Origin: an uncultured Eubacteriales bacterium
GTDB taxonomy: Bacteria > Bacillota > Clostridia > Peptostreptococcales > Anaerovoracaceae
Assembly (NCBI GenBank): GCA_902796965.1
Contig: CADBRA010000091.1
Location: 1 to 53,846 of the forward strand
Reading direction: 5' to 3'
Length of the DNA: 53,846 bases
Under the pieces are notes generated by a model. The model was not told the origin of the DNA. It searched no databases and saw only the letters and a program-made list of their open reading frames with translations. The position numbers and the translations under genes were made by a program. Numbering within the stretch: the first letter of the stretch is position 1; each line of letters opens with the position of its first letter. This document shows, one piece after another, positions 26,775-35,489 of this stretch.

Positions 26775-27299
26775 TCAGGAAAGAAGGCGGCTCGCAGCCT
26801 CCGCCGGCGAGATGTCCTCCTGTATGGCGGCTCCGCGCTGAGACTCTGAAAGCGATTTTATATAATTATTTACTTCACTCGTGCCTTTTAGCTTCACGAC
26901 ATAAACATACTGTTCCTGAGACGGATACGTCATGCCGAGACTCTCTTTGGCGTATGATTCGATTTTGTCGAGCTGATTGTTGCTGTTGAGATTGACGTTC
27001 AGGTTGTCGATGTCATTCGACAGCTCTTTTTCCTGCTGCGTCAGAGTATATATATGATAATTTATATCTGACTTCCAGGCCTGAAGACATATGAAAATGA
27101 GAGAGCACAATCCGATTACTGCAATCAGCCCAAGTATTACTGCCCTTCCTCTCGCACTGACTCGATATGAAGAATGGCTCTTCTTTTCAGATGCCTGTTT
27201 TTTCCTCTGTTTCTGCTCAGGCTCAGGCTCTGGTTCGAGCTCTACACCGTAGCGCAGATAATCTTCTTCATATTTATGCCATTCTTCTGCTGCTAACAT
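26775..27299 (-). CDS. ftsL: FtsL-like division protein (septum formation initiator family)
   Basis: The start is the ATG of MLAAEEWHKYEEDYLRYG (174 aa), directly preceded by GGAGGA; the longer frame upstream is unsupported. A hydrophilic cytoplasmic tail contains a Glu-Pro run (ELEPEPEPEQ) and basic residues, followed by one membrane segment (AVILGLIAVIGLCSLIFICLQA, about 71-92) and an outside leucine-zipper-like coiled coil (LTQQEKELSNDIDNLNVNLNSNNQLDKIESYAKESLGM). This is FtsL/DivIC topology, and position between rsmH and the PBP gene fits ftsL. It should form a trimer with DivIB and DivIC. Sequence is poorly conserved in this family, so position matters. Confidence 0.87.
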   Translation of the reverse strand: MLAAEEWHKYEEDYLRYGVELEPEPEPEQKQRKKQASEKKSHSSYRVSARGRAVILGLIAVIGLCSLIFICLQAWKSDINYHIYTLTQQEKELSNDIDNLNVNLNSNNQLDKIESYAKESLGMTYPSQEQYVYVVKLKGTSEVNNYIKSLSESQRGAAIQEDISPAEAASRLLS

Positions 27300-27366
27300 C
27301 AATTTCCTCCAGACGTATAACCATTTATGAAAAGCACAGACGCCTGAAAAAGATGCCTGTGCAGAA

Positions 27367-28299
27367 TTACAGCTTCTCTGCAATACGGAGCTTTGCGCTG
27401 CGCGATCTCGGGTTAGCCGCCAGCTCCGCCGGCGATGATACAACCGGTTTTTTAGATATCCTGCGGATCACCGGCTTCTTGCCGCATACACACGGCAGTC
27501 CCGGCGGACAGGTACACGGATTTTCCGCTTTCTGGAACTTCTGTTTTACTATTCTGTCTTCTAAAGAATGAAATGTTATTATGCAGAGCCTGCCTCCGGG
27601 AGCGAGAACATCTATAAATTCATCTACAGCGCTCTCAAGTCCGCCAAGCTCGTTGTTTACTTCGATTCTGATAGCCTGAAACGTTTTTTTAGCAGGGTGA
27701 TGTCCGCGCCTTCTGGCCGATGCCGGAACAGCCTCCTTTATAATCTCTACAAGTTCCCCTGTCGTCTCTATCGGTTTCTTATTTCTTTCCCGGTCTATGA
27801 ACCCTGCTATTCTGGACGCCCACTTTTCTTCGCCGTATTCGCGTATTATTCTCGTCAGCTCTTCTCTGCTGTAACCGTTTACCACGTCATAAGCTGAAAA
27901 CGACGCAGTCCTGTCCATCCTCATATCGAGAGGAGCCGAGTGCATATATGAAAACCCTCTCTCTTCTTCGTCGAGCTGAAACGACGAAACTCCGAGATCA
28001 AGAACCGCACCGTCTATTTTCTCAATTCCGAGATCAGAAAGAACGCGCCTGACTTCAGTGTAATTGCTGTGAACGAGCTCTTTTCTGCAGGCATACGCTC
28101 TGAGACGTTTTTCCGCAGCTTCGAGCGCATCATCGTCTCTGTCAATGCCTATTAACATCCCGCCTGAGCCGAGCCTGGCGCATATTCCTGCTGAATGACC
28201 GCCTCCGCCGAGAGTTCCGTCAACATAGATCCCATCAGGCCTGACTTTTAAATTGTCGATAGTTTCACTGAAAAGCACAGGAGTATGTGAAAATTCCAT
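27367..28299 (-). CDS. rsmH: 16S rRNA (cytosine1402-N4)-methyltransferase
   Basis: 310 residues. The SAM-binding motif is [20 protein letters not shown] (near 25-44), followed by [22 protein letters not shown] and LDMRMDR, then the closing [21 protein letters not shown]. RsmH (MraW) methylates C1402 of 16S rRNA. It starts 2 nt after the mraZ stop, so the pair is probably translationally coupled, as in most dcw clusters. Confidence 0.97.
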   Translation of the reverse strand: MEFSHTPVLFSETIDNLKVRPDGIYVDGTLGGGGHSAGICARLGSGGMLIGIDRDDDALEAAEKRLRAYACRKELVHSNYTEVRRVLSDLGIEKIDGAVLDLGVSSFQLDEEERGFSYMHSAPLDMRMDRTASFSAYDVVNGYSREELTRIIREYGEEKWASRIAGFIDRERNKKPIETTGELVEIIKEAVPASARRRGHHPAKKTFQAIRIEVNNELGGLESAVDEFIDVLAPGGRLCIITFHSLEDRIVKQKFQKAENPCTCPPGLPCVCGKKPVIRRISKKPVVSSPAELAANPRSRSAKLRIAEKL

Positions 28300-28301
28300 T
28301 G

Positions 28302-28733
28302 TCAGATTCCAAGTTTCTTCATATTTTCTGCAATATTCTCTTCTGAGAAGGCCGGAGTACTTATGTAATCATCCCAGACCTCTTTTGCCCAGATTTCGAT
28401 TCGGGTATTTACGCCGATCGAGACCACGTCCTTGCCGATATGGGCGTGATCAAGGAGCGTCTGCGGAATATTGAGCCTGCCCTGTTTGTCCAGCCTGCTC
28501 TCTGCAGCATTGGCGAAAAAGTATCTCGTAAACGCTCTGCCACCATCTTCAGACATAGGAATGACATCGAGCTTTGCGACAAAATCGTTCCACGCCGCCA
28601 TAGTAAAAACAAAAAGGCAGCCATCGAGACCTCTCGTCAGCATGAATGACTCTCCGAGATCTTCGCGGAACTTCGCAGGTATAATGATCCTGCCCTTAGG
28701 ATCTAATGTATGATAGTAAGTACCGCTGAACAT
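28302..28733 (-). CDS. mraZ: MraZ transcriptional regulator
   Basis: The start is the ATG of [27 protein letters not shown] (143 aa), with GGAG upstream; a longer frame exists but the family begins here. Two SpoVT/AbrB-like repeats are visible, each with the DxxGR signature (DPKGRIIIP near 12-20 and DKQGRLNIP near 83-91). MraZ forms a ring and controls the dcw operon by binding direct repeats near its promoter. GTGGAGTA occurs twice in the leader (about 28777 and 28746), a possible but unproven site. It is the first gene of the cluster. Confidence 0.96.
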   Translation of the reverse strand: MFSGTYYHTLDPKGRIIIPAKFREDLGESFMLTRGLDGCLFVFTMAAWNDFVAKLDVIPMSEDGGRAFTRYFFANAAESRLDKQGRLNIPQTLLDHAHIGKDVVSIGVNTRIEIWAKEVWDDYISTPAFSEENIAENMKKLGI

Positions 28734-28766
28734 CCCTTTTACTCCACTTTTTACTGCTTTACTTTC

Positions 28767-28795
28767 ACTATACTCCACAGAGCCCTTTTTTTCAA
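28767..28795 (-). promoter_or_regulatory. promoter of the dcw cluster
   Basis: On the minus strand TTGAAA (28795-28790) and TATAGT (28772-28767) are exactly 17 nt apart. Transcription would begin about 27 nt before the mraZ ATG. Repeated GTGGAGTA just around and downstream of the -10 box is a candidate for MraZ autoregulation. Confidence 0.7.
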
Positions 28796-28943
28796 CCAGA
28801 TAAAAGGTTCCGACTCCCAGTAAGAATAAACGCAGAAATTGGGAAAAATCGTTGAAAAAACTGAATCTTACGTCATAAAAGTCTATGTTGGAAAAAGATA
28901 AAATTAAGAAACTCACAAAAAAAGCATGCAAAAATACAAAAAT

Positions 28944-28962
28944 CCGACGGCTCCGCCGACGG
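28944..28962. repeat. TCC-triloop hairpin
   Basis: CCG-A-CGGC-TCC-GCCG-A-CGG: a 7-bp stem interrupted by one A-A mismatch. The copy at 43389-43399 has the same flanking A-A pair with a different stem (CCGC/GCGG). Confidence 0.6.
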
Positions 28963-29276
28963 GGAATTCAGACTACGCGCCGGAAGCGCATGCCCGCTCA
29001 TATAATTTTTATCAGCCTTAAATCATCAGTCCACTATCCGATCGGGAGTGAAGTGGAGGGAATTCTGTTCACTGTATCCAACACGGCCAGTTTCAGCTGT
29101 TTTTCTCAAATAGTATCAATCATGAGTTCCCTGCTGATATTACGCCGGAAAATAAATATTGTTATTATCAAAAATTATAAAGCACCGCTTTTCAAACACA
29201 TACAGCATAATGGAGCGCCGTCATGAACGCCCTGCCAGCAAAAAGCCCGGATCTCCGTAAAAAGTGAAGTCATACA

Positions 29277-29307
29277 CCGTTACGAATGAATCCGGACAAA
29301 TTTTCTG
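29277..29307. repeat. 31-nt dispersed repeat, copy 1
   Basis: It matches 31248-31278 at about 25 of 31 positions, sharing the core ATGAATC-GGACAAA. It lies about 105 nt past the aroDK stop; copy 2 lies about 65 nt past the ychF stop. Confidence 0.45.
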
Positions 29308-29412
29308 AATATGATTTGTATAGAGACGACAGCATATTCTGTCTTCTCAATATTGTACGCCGGTAATCAGATCATCAGATATTTTACTGAATTCCCTGAT
29401 TTCTAATTACCG

Positions 29413-30735
29413 TCAGTCAGGGATCAGGCCTGCTGCCGACAGTATCCTGACAGCTGTTCCTCCGGGAGTCAGATCATCGACATATATCACTGCATCGGCG
29501 GCACTGGTGTAAGCGTCGTATCTCTGTTTCATGAGCCACGAAATGTATCCTCGGTTCATATGGCCCTCAAGCTTCGGACGCTTTACACTGCTCTTTTCCA
29601 AACGCGCAAGAACTGTTTCAGGCTCCGCCTCCAGCAGAAAAACAACACCGTTTTTCTTGAGCGCATCTACGTTTTCCTGACGGAGCAGCGTTCCGCCTCC
29701 CGTGGAAATCACGAGCCCGCTCTCCTCTGAAAGCTCTCTGCACAGTTTTGTTTCCATGTCTCTGAACGCCTTTTCGCCAAGCTCAGAGAATATCTCCGGA
29801 ATAGTCATGCCGGCTTTTTCCTCTATGATCTGATCCATCTCCACCGGTTTGAAATCTGCGTAAAGCGCTATTTTTTCGGCTGAAGACGATTTGCCGGTGC
29901 CCATAAATCCGCCGAGCACTATATTGCCTCTGCCGGTAAGCTCCATTTTGAATTTCTTCTGCGGCGGCCTCGAAGCTCTGTAGAGAGCACGGAGCATCAT
30001 ATCTGTCGTATCGGCGTCGAGCTGCCCAGGCGCCGATGTGCGTCCGGCGGAAGCAAATGTCAGCACGCTCCCGAACTGGCCGCCGCACACCCTGGATAGA
30101 ACGCCTTGTCCGCTCATCGATATTAGGATGAACGGCGTCTCACATGTGCGCTTAAGCTGTTCTGACGCTGTCAGAACAGACAGCAGATCGGAGTCAGACT
30201 GCGGCATCACTGCCGTTTTGATCACATCAGCACCACATGATGCCATTTCATTCATGTGCGCGATAATCTCGTCTGCGGACGGAGTCCGCGTGAAATCGTG
30301 AAAGCTAAGTACAGTCCTGATATCTTTGCTTCTCATGAGAGAAGGCAGCAGACCGCTCGAAACGCACTCGCGCGAAAATTCCAGATCTATAGCGTCTATG
30401 TATCCGCTGTCAGCAGCCGCTTCAGCAATTTCAACATATTCGTCGTCTCTGACGTCAGCTTTTCCGCCTTCTTTCATTGTCCTGAGCGTGAAAAGCACTG
30501 GCCTTCCAGGCAGTATATTTCTGATCGTTCTCAGCGCCGCATCAACAGTATTAGAGTTTAGAAAACCTGTATCGTCGAGCCAGTCTGCCCTGAACTCCAC
30601 GATGTCTGCCGGAGAATCGGCGATTTTTTCTGCATGGTGCATTATCTCAACTATGCTGCCCGCTGTTATCGGCGCACATATTACCGGCATTCTGTCAGGT
30701 CCGAGCTTCACGCCGCCTATTTCAATCGTTTTCAT
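29413..30735 (-). CDS. fused type I 3-dehydroquinate dehydratase-shikimate kinase
   Basis: 440 residues from the ATG at 30735 (MKTIEIGGVKLGPDR), preceded by GGAGGT. Residues ~1-245 are a type I dehydroquinase: DIVEFRADWLDD, TVLSFHDFTRTP (catalytic His) and GADVIKTAVMP (Schiff-base Lys). Residues ~265-440 are a shikimate kinase: Walker A GFMGTGKSS, PVEMDQIIEEKAG (shikimate-binding Asp), STGGGTLL, and a lid Arg in SVKRPKLEGH. The protein would catalyse steps 3 and 5 of the shikimate pathway; dehydrogenase AroE, step 4, is not in the window. The order is DHQase-SK, the reverse of fungal AROM. It overlaps the upstream DUF2007-like gene by 14 nt, so the two are co-translated. Symbol aroDK would be descriptive only. 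Confidence 0.92.
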   Translation of the reverse strand: MKTIEIGGVKLGPDRMPVICAPITAGSIVEIMHHAEKIADSPADIVEFRADWLDDTGFLNSNTVDAALRTIRNILPGRPVLFTLRTMKEGGKADVRDDEYVEIAEAAADSGYIDAIDLEFSRECVSSGLLPSLMRSKDIRTVLSFHDFTRTPSADEIIAHMNEMASCGADVIKTAVMPQSDSDLLSVLTASEQLKRTCETPFILISMSGQGVLSRVCGGQFGSVLTFASAGRTSAPGQLDADTTDMMLRALYRASRPPQKKFKMELTGRGNIVLGGFMGTGKSSSAEKIALYADFKPVEMDQIIEEKAGMTIPEIFSELGEKAFRDMETKLCRELSEESGLVISTGGGTLLRQENVDALKKNGVVFLLEAEPETVLARLEKSSVKRPKLEGHMNRGYISWLMKQRYDAYTSAADAVIYVDDLTPGGTAVRILSAAGLIPD

Positions 30736-31075
30736 CGCTTTTGACCTCCGCTTCCGGACCGCTTTCTGAAAATTCCTCCGCCTCGTCTTCACAAGCTTCT
30801 TCAAAATCATCTTCAATCGGGACGGGCTCGATTATTTTCTTTGCTTTTTCGAGTGCCTCGGCGGGCACATAGATACCGACCGGCGATATGGTTGAAAGCC
30901 CCATAGATATTTCAATGAAATTTGATGCTCCGCGGTATCGCTTTTCCGCAGGTATTTTTTCAGCAGCCAGCTTGGACACAAATATGTCAGCTTCGAATGT
31001 GTCTTTTGCATCTATGAGAAACACGCCGTCTCTCCACGTATCATTTTCTCTGTTTTTTCTGCCGGTTCCGAACAT
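30722..31075 (-). CDS. DUF2007-like small protein with an acidic tail
   Basis: 117 residues, ribosome binding site GGAGGAG. The core (DTFEADIFVSKLAAEKIPAEKRYRGASNFIEISMGLSTISPVGIYVPAEALEKAKKII) resembles the DUF2007 fold, a GlnB-like small domain annotated as a putative signal transducer. The last ~35 residues are strongly acidic (DDFEEACEDEAEEFSESGPEAEVKSDEND) and probably disordered. The gene overlaps the aroDK start by 14 nt, suggesting co-translation and possibly a shared role, but nothing in the sequence proves control of the shikimate enzyme. Confidence 0.72.
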   Translation of the reverse strand: MFGTGRKNRENDTWRDGVFLIDAKDTFEADIFVSKLAAEKIPAEKRYRGASNFIEISMGLSTISPVGIYVPAEALEKAKKIIEPVPIEDDFEEACEDEAEEFSESGPEAEVKSDEND

Positions 31076-31247
31076 TTCTCCTCCGTGTCATTCGGCAGCT
31101 GCTGCAGAAACGCCGCGAGCACGCCTGTAAATTTTCATTTATGATTCATGCTGCTTTTTATATTTCAGCCGATATCAAAACTCGATATTTCTCCACTTAA
31201 AAACACAATGGATGTCCGAATTCACTGAATCATGGCAACGGCATAAC

Positions 31248-31278
31248 CGTTGCATATGAATCGGGACAAAATTCCTGT
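31248..31278. repeat. 31-nt dispersed repeat, copy 2
   Basis: Partner of 29277-29307. It is preceded by a hairpin GCAACGG-CATAA-CCGTTGC (31236-31254) that overlaps its first bases. A weaker relative with the core CCCGGACAATTTTC lies at about 36292, also beyond the 3' end of a gene. Confidence 0.45.
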
Positions 31279-31344
31279 AACGGCGACATTATCCCGCTGC
31301 CTGTACTGCATACGGAAAATAATTGCCGCAGCATGTAAGGATTT

Positions 31345-32439
31345 CTATACGTTGAACAGGAAGTGCATGACGTCGCCGTCCTGAACCACGTAGTCCTTTC
31401 CTTCCGATCTGAGCAGTCCCTTTTCTCTCGCAACGCCGAGATTGCCATTGCACTCGACGAGCTGATCGTATGTAATGGTCTCCGCTCTTATGAAACCTCG
31501 CTCGAAATCAGTATGAATTTTTCCTGCTGCCTGAGGCGCCTTTGTGCCCCTTGTAATGGTCCATGCCCTGACCTCAGGTTCTCCGGCTGTAAGGAACGAT
31601 ATCAGATTAAGCAGCGAATAGCTCGATTTCACGAGTTTGTCAAGGCCTGATTCTTCTATACCGAGATCATCGAGGAATGCCTGTTTTTCATCGTCCTCGA
31701 GCTCAGCCATCTCTGCTTCAATCTCTGCGCATATCGTAATAGCCTCAGAACCTTCTGTCTTTGCAAATTCAGCCACACTGTGCGAGTATTCGTTTCCCTC
31801 TGCAGCGTCATCCTCGCCGACATTCGCTACGTATATTATAGGCTTGTATGAGAGCAGATTCAGACTCTCTGCAAATTTCTCATCCTCCGGGTCATCGAAT
31901 GTCATAGTCCTGGCCGACAGTCCCTGTGAAAGCACATCATTTATGCTCTCCATGATGGAAAGCTCTCTTTTAGCGGTCTTGTCGCCGCTTTTCGCGATCT
32001 TTGCGATCTTCAGCTGCTGCCTCTCGAGCATCTCCATATCCGAAAGTATCAGCTCTGTATTTATCGTATCTATGTCGGAAAGCGGATCGATCTTTCCGTC
32101 GACGTGAACGACGTTTCCGTCCTCAAAACATCTTACAACATGTACAATCGCTGAAACCTCGCGTATATGTCCGAGGAACTTGTTTCCAAGTCCCTCTCCT
32201 TTTGACGCACCTTTGACAAGACCTGCTATATCATAAAATTCAATCGTAGTATAAATCGTCTTTTTTGCATTATATATGTCCGTCAGCACCTTGAGTCTCT
32301 CGTCCGGTACTGTAACGACTCCGACGTTAGGCTCTATAGTGCAGAACGGATAATTTGCCGCCTCTGCTCCTGCCTTTGTGATAGCGTTGAAAAGCGTGCT
32401 CTTGCCTACGTTAGGCAGGCCTACTATGCCAAGCTTCAT
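31345..32439 (-). CDS. ychF: YchF/OLA1-type ATPase
   Basis: 364 residues. G1 loop [21 protein letters not shown]3 in [22 protein letters not shown]; the altered G4 (NVGED-type, giving ATP preference in this family); and the C-terminal TGS domain ending [24 protein letters not shown]. YchF binds the ribosome and is linked to stress and redox responses. It stands as a single transcription unit with its own likely promoter. Ribosome binding site AAAGGA. No truncation. Confidence 0.97.
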   Translation of the reverse strand: MKLGIVGLPNVGKSTLFNAITKAGAEAANYPFCTIEPNVGVVTVPDERLKVLTDIYNAKKTIYTTIEFYDIAGLVKGASKGEGLGNKFLGHIREVSAIVHVVRCFEDGNVVHVDGKIDPLSDIDTINTELILSDMEMLERQQLKIAKIAKSGDKTAKRELSIMESINDVLSQGLSARTMTFDDPEDEKFAESLNLLSYKPIIYVANVGEDDAAEGNEYSHSVAEFAKTEGSEAITICAEIEAEMAELEDDEKQAFLDDLGIEESGLDKLVKSSYSLLNLISFLTAGEPEVRAWTITRGTKAPQAAGKIHTDFERGFIRAETITYDQLVECNGNLGVAREKGLLRSEGKDYVVQDGDVMHFLFNV

Positions 32440-32524
32440 GTTCCTGTTTCCTTTCCCGTGAATATTCCATCTGATTTATCTGATAAATACGCTCCGCGCA
32501 TTTTTTCCTGTAATGCAATTAATT

Positions 32525-32553
32525 AGTCTATCACAAAGCTGCGCCGCCCTCAA
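32525..32553 (-). promoter_or_regulatory. candidate ychF promoter
   Basis: On the minus strand TTGAGG (32553-32548) and TAGACT (32530-32525) are 17 nt apart. The short ATACGCTCCGCGCAT sequence at 32488-32502, in the leader, looks like a degenerate triloop repeat. Confidence 0.4.
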
Positions 32554-32574
32554 TACGGGAGACTTGTTTCCAGA

Positions 32575-34290
32575 TCAGTTATCGAGGCTTCTCATCATTC
32601 TGACTGTGAATGCAGTGCCTTCTGCTCTCGTGAGTATGGCTTTCGGGCGCAGTGTATTGTCGTCATATCCGCTGACAAGGCTATGCTGCGCAGCATACAC
32701 GATCCACTCGCGTGCATAATCAGATATGTCTGCAGAATCGGTGTATCCGAGTCCGTCCGTATAATCATCCGCTGAAGAATCAGCGTTTGCTGAAGCCAAA
32801 GAATTATCTGCATCGGCAGATTTTTCCCCTTTGTTCGTCGATTTTTCGACAGAACTCATATATCTGCCCATGATTACGAGCATATCCTGACGCGATATTT
32901 TCTGGTTGGGAGCGAATTTATTTTCGCTGACTCCGCTGACTATGCCGTTCTCGTATGCCCATCTGACTGCGCCAGCATACCACTGATCAGCAGGCACATC
33001 GGAAAACGGATTTGATCCTGACGCTGATAGATCGGCACCGGCCGCACGTGCGATCATCTGCACTGCCATGGCCCTCGTAAACGAGCCCCCGGCATCGAAT
33101 ATGACCGGCGTGACGCCGGACGTTATCCCTCTGCTCACAGCCTCGTCAACATAACTCTTATACCAGACATCAGCCGGAACGTCTCCGAAATTGTCGCCTT
33201 CATACATTGCGTAGAGCTCTGTGTCATTATCAGCTGTAAAGGAATACGATGTTTCATTGCTGATGAAATTGCCATATCTGTCGTACCATCCGGTGAATGC
33301 GGCAGTGCTGCCTGATGCAGGTTCAGCTTTGACCGTAACCTGTGTTCCGGGATCGACGCTGCACGAGCCTGAAGCTTTACCTGATGCCGATGCGGCCGCC
33401 GTCACAGACGCTTGTCTCCTGAATGACGCTGTAAGCTTCTGTTCACGGTCCAAAGTAAACGAATATACAGAATCTGATGAAAGATAATTGCCGTCTTCGT
33501 CATACCAGCCTGTGAAGACACAGTGCTCCGCAGGAACTGCTGTCAGAGTCACATTCGTGCCGTAGCGGTAGGCTCCGGTTCCTTTTACACTGCCTGAGCC
33601 TGTTCCGGAAACGGCGCTTGTGATATTGAGCTTCCACGGATTTGATGATGAAGGATCTGTCGGATCCCATCTGCTGTTTGCCGAGCCTGAGACGCTTTCA
33701 ACAGCTCTTTTCGGTTTGCCGAGAGCGCCTGTATAAGAACTGTCATATATTGTGACGAGTGTACCTGTCGGACAGTTGTCGTATATCCACTTCGCGTCAG
33801 CAGTCTGAAGTCTCACACATCCGCGTGACGCGAAACTGCCGAGAGCGTCATATTCGCTGCTTATCATTGTATTTTTATCTGCCGACGTATAGCATATAGA
33901 ATGAAACAATATGCTGCCATGAATACGCGAAGCGTACTGTCCATATGTTCCGTCAACCATCAGTCTCCATTTATACCTCGAATCAGGCGTGGAAAACGTG
34001 CCTGTCGGTGTTTCGTGCCCTGCTCTTCCGCACGAGGCTATCATAGCTTTCAAAGGAACTGAATATCTTCCATCGTCTCCGACTCCGTAAACGGTAACAG
34101 TGTTCATCTGACGGTTTACCATGATGTAATACGGGCTTTTCCCGTTGTAAGCCGTTTTTTCTGCAGCCGTCAGGTCTGCCGCGTGTGATTCTCCAGTGCC
34201 CGAATGTTCCGGGAACACGATGAAAACTCCTGTCAGAGATAGCAGCAGCGCTATAAACAGACTGCATATTCTTTTTCTGTGCGTAGTCAT
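32575..34290 (-). CDS. SLH-anchored L,D-transpeptidase with two InlB/Flg_new-type repeats
   Basis: Start at MTTHRKRICSLF (571 aa), preceded by GGAGG. A signal peptide (LFIALLLSLTGVFIVFPEHSG...) is followed by a YkuD catalytic domain with IHGSILFHS and ASRGCVRLQ (the Cys nucleophile), preceded by the YYIMVNRQMNTVTVYG strand. Two repeats follow, each with FTGWYD..GN and a closing aromatic strand (near 260-305 and 325-365), then three SLH motifs: FGDVPADVWYKSYVDEA, FSDVPADQWYAGAVRWAYENGIVSGV, and REWIVYAAQHSLVSGYDDNTLRP. It should make 3-3 crosslinks or attach proteins to peptidoglycan while held at the wall through SLH. It follows lgt by about 63 nt. Confidence 0.92.
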   Translation of the reverse strand: MTTHRKRICSLFIALLLSLTGVFIVFPEHSGTGESHAADLTAAEKTAYNGKSPYYIMVNRQMNTVTVYGVGDDGRYSVPLKAMIASCGRAGHETPTGTFSTPDSRYKWRLMVDGTYGQYASRIHGSILFHSICYTSADKNTMISSEYDALGSFASRGCVRLQTADAKWIYDNCPTGTLVTIYDSSYTGALGKPKRAVESVSGSANSRWDPTDPSSSNPWKLNITSAVSGTGSGSVKGTGAYRYGTNVTLTAVPAEHCVFTGWYDEDGNYLSSDSVYSFTLDREQKLTASFRRQASVTAAASASGKASGSCSVDPGTQVTVKAEPASGSTAAFTGWYDRYGNFISNETSYSFTADNDTELYAMYEGDNFGDVPADVWYKSYVDEAVSRGITSGVTPVIFDAGGSFTRAMAVQMIARAAGADLSASGSNPFSDVPADQWYAGAVRWAYENGIVSGVSENKFAPNQKISRQDMLVIMGRYMSSVEKSTNKGEKSADADNSLASANADSSADDYTDGLGYTDSADISDYAREWIVYAAQHSLVSGYDDNTLRPKAILTRAEGTAFTVRMMRSLDN

Positions 34291-34353
34291 AAAAACCTCC
34301 GTTCCAGATTCAGCCGACTGAGTGCGCATCTGTGCGCCCTGTTTTTACCATTT

Positions 34354-35262
34354 TTATTTGATCGTGCTCTGCTGGCGCGAAGCCTCTTTTTCTGAATTGC
34401 TGATTATCTCCTTCTCGATGAGCCTGCTGCGTCCGGCGGCGTCTATGTGCTTCAGCACGATGTACATGATCAGCCCCGCAATAAACGCGATCAGACTTAT
34501 GAACTGAGCTGTTCTGAACGGCCATATCAGGAAATCTCCTATGTGAAGCACACCGGGAACTGATGCCGGATCGTAGCCGGCAGCCTTGAGCGGCATGACG
34601 AGTTCAGACGGTCCCGCGAGCAGGCTGTCCGTTCTGAGCTGCTCAACAAAAAAGCGCTCGAGCGAATACAGCATCAGATAGAGTGAAAATGTCTGGCCTC
34701 TGAAATTTTTTCTGCCGTCCGCAACTGAGAGCAGTATGAAAAGAAACAGGCACCATATGGATTCGTAAAGGAATGTCGGATGTACTCTGACTCCGTCTAT
34801 CATTATTCCCCACGGCAGATCTGTCGCAGTGCCGTGTGCCTCCTGATTGAAAAAATTGCCCCAGCGGCCGACAGCCTGCGCGAGTGCTACCTCAGGAATA
34901 GTGAGGTCAAGCATAGTTAAAAGACTGATCTTCTTATGGCGGCAGACGAAAAAGGCGGCGATGATCCCGAATATGAGTCCGCCCTGAATCGCGAGACCGC
35001 CGGCTCTGATATTGATCACGTCGAAAAAGCTGTGATAATTCTCCCACTCGAATATGACATACCAGGCCCTTGCGCCAACGATGCCGACAGGCAGAGAAAT
35101 TAGGACGGCATCGAGAAGATCGTCCTGCGAGATGCCTCGCCTCGGCGCACGGTGCATCGCAATAGCTGTTCCGAGGATCATGCCGGCGCATATTAGAAGC
35201 GCGTACCACCTTATTTCAAGGCCGAATATGGTAAATGCGACCGGATTCGGTGTAAAATTCAT
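34354..35262 (-). CDS. lgt: prolipoprotein diacylglyceryl transferase
   Basis: 302 residues, about seven membrane segments. The Lgt signature is seen as VGRWGNFFNQEAHG (near 151-164), after PVGIVGARAWYVIFEW and AGGLAIQGGLI. It transfers diacylglycerol from phosphatidylglycerol to the lipobox cysteine of prolipoproteins; the neighbouring upstream gene encodes such a lipoprotein. It is 227 nt from that gene, in a gap with hairpins and dispersed repeats. The C-terminus carries a basic tail (HIDAAGRSRLIEKEII). Confidence 0.96.
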   Translation of the reverse strand: MNFTPNPVAFTIFGLEIRWYALLICAGMILGTAIAMHRAPRRGISQDDLLDAVLISLPVGIVGARAWYVIFEWENYHSFFDVINIRAGGLAIQGGLIFGIIAAFFVCRHKKISLLTMLDLTIPEVALAQAVGRWGNFFNQEAHGTATDLPWGIMIDGVRVHPTFLYESIWCLFLFILLSVADGRKNFRGQTFSLYLMLYSLERFFVEQLRTDSLLAGPSELVMPLKAAGYDPASVPGVLHIGDFLIWPFRTAQFISLIAFIAGLIMYIVLKHIDAAGRSRLIEKEIISNSEKEASRQQSTIK

Positions 35263-35336
35263 ATTTCACCCTCCTGACCATACTGTTTCAAGACAGTTTT
35301 TCGCCCGCCGGACATGGTATAGTACGGCGGGCGTGT

Positions 35337-35351
35337 GCGGGCGGAGCCCGC
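35337..35351. repeat. GGA-triloop hairpin (reverse orientation of the TCC family)
   Basis: GCGGGC-GGA-GCCCGC, perfect 6-bp stem. Directly upstream, CCCGCCG (35304-35310) pairs with CGGCGGG (35325-35331). Both lie in the lgt-lipoprotein gap. Confidence 0.6.
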
Positions 35352-35417
35352 GTAAGCAGCAGTGCTCATCTCGTATTTTGTGACTGGGACTGCCGCCGGA
35401 AATTTTCCTGTATGTGT

Positions 35418-35452
35418 ACTGCTCCGATTTATAGAAGCCGGAGCTTCCTGAT
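35418..35452. repeat. 35-nt dispersed hairpin repeat, copy B
   Basis: Partner of 3366-3400 (about 29 of 35 identical). On the minus strand GCTCCG pairs with CGGAGC around a longer loop than in copy A. Confidence 0.5.
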
Positions 35453-35489
35453 GCGTTATTTTCTGCAGCTTACACAGCAGAATTTCCCT

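Larger units (their letters stand above)
28796..29412. other. gene-free stretch between aroDK and mraZ
   Basis: No supportable gene on either strand; the plus-strand frame 28885-29226 lacks a ribosome binding site and resembles nothing. It contains one triloop hairpin (28944-28962) and one copy of a 31-nt dispersed repeat (29277-29307). Confidence 0.5.
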
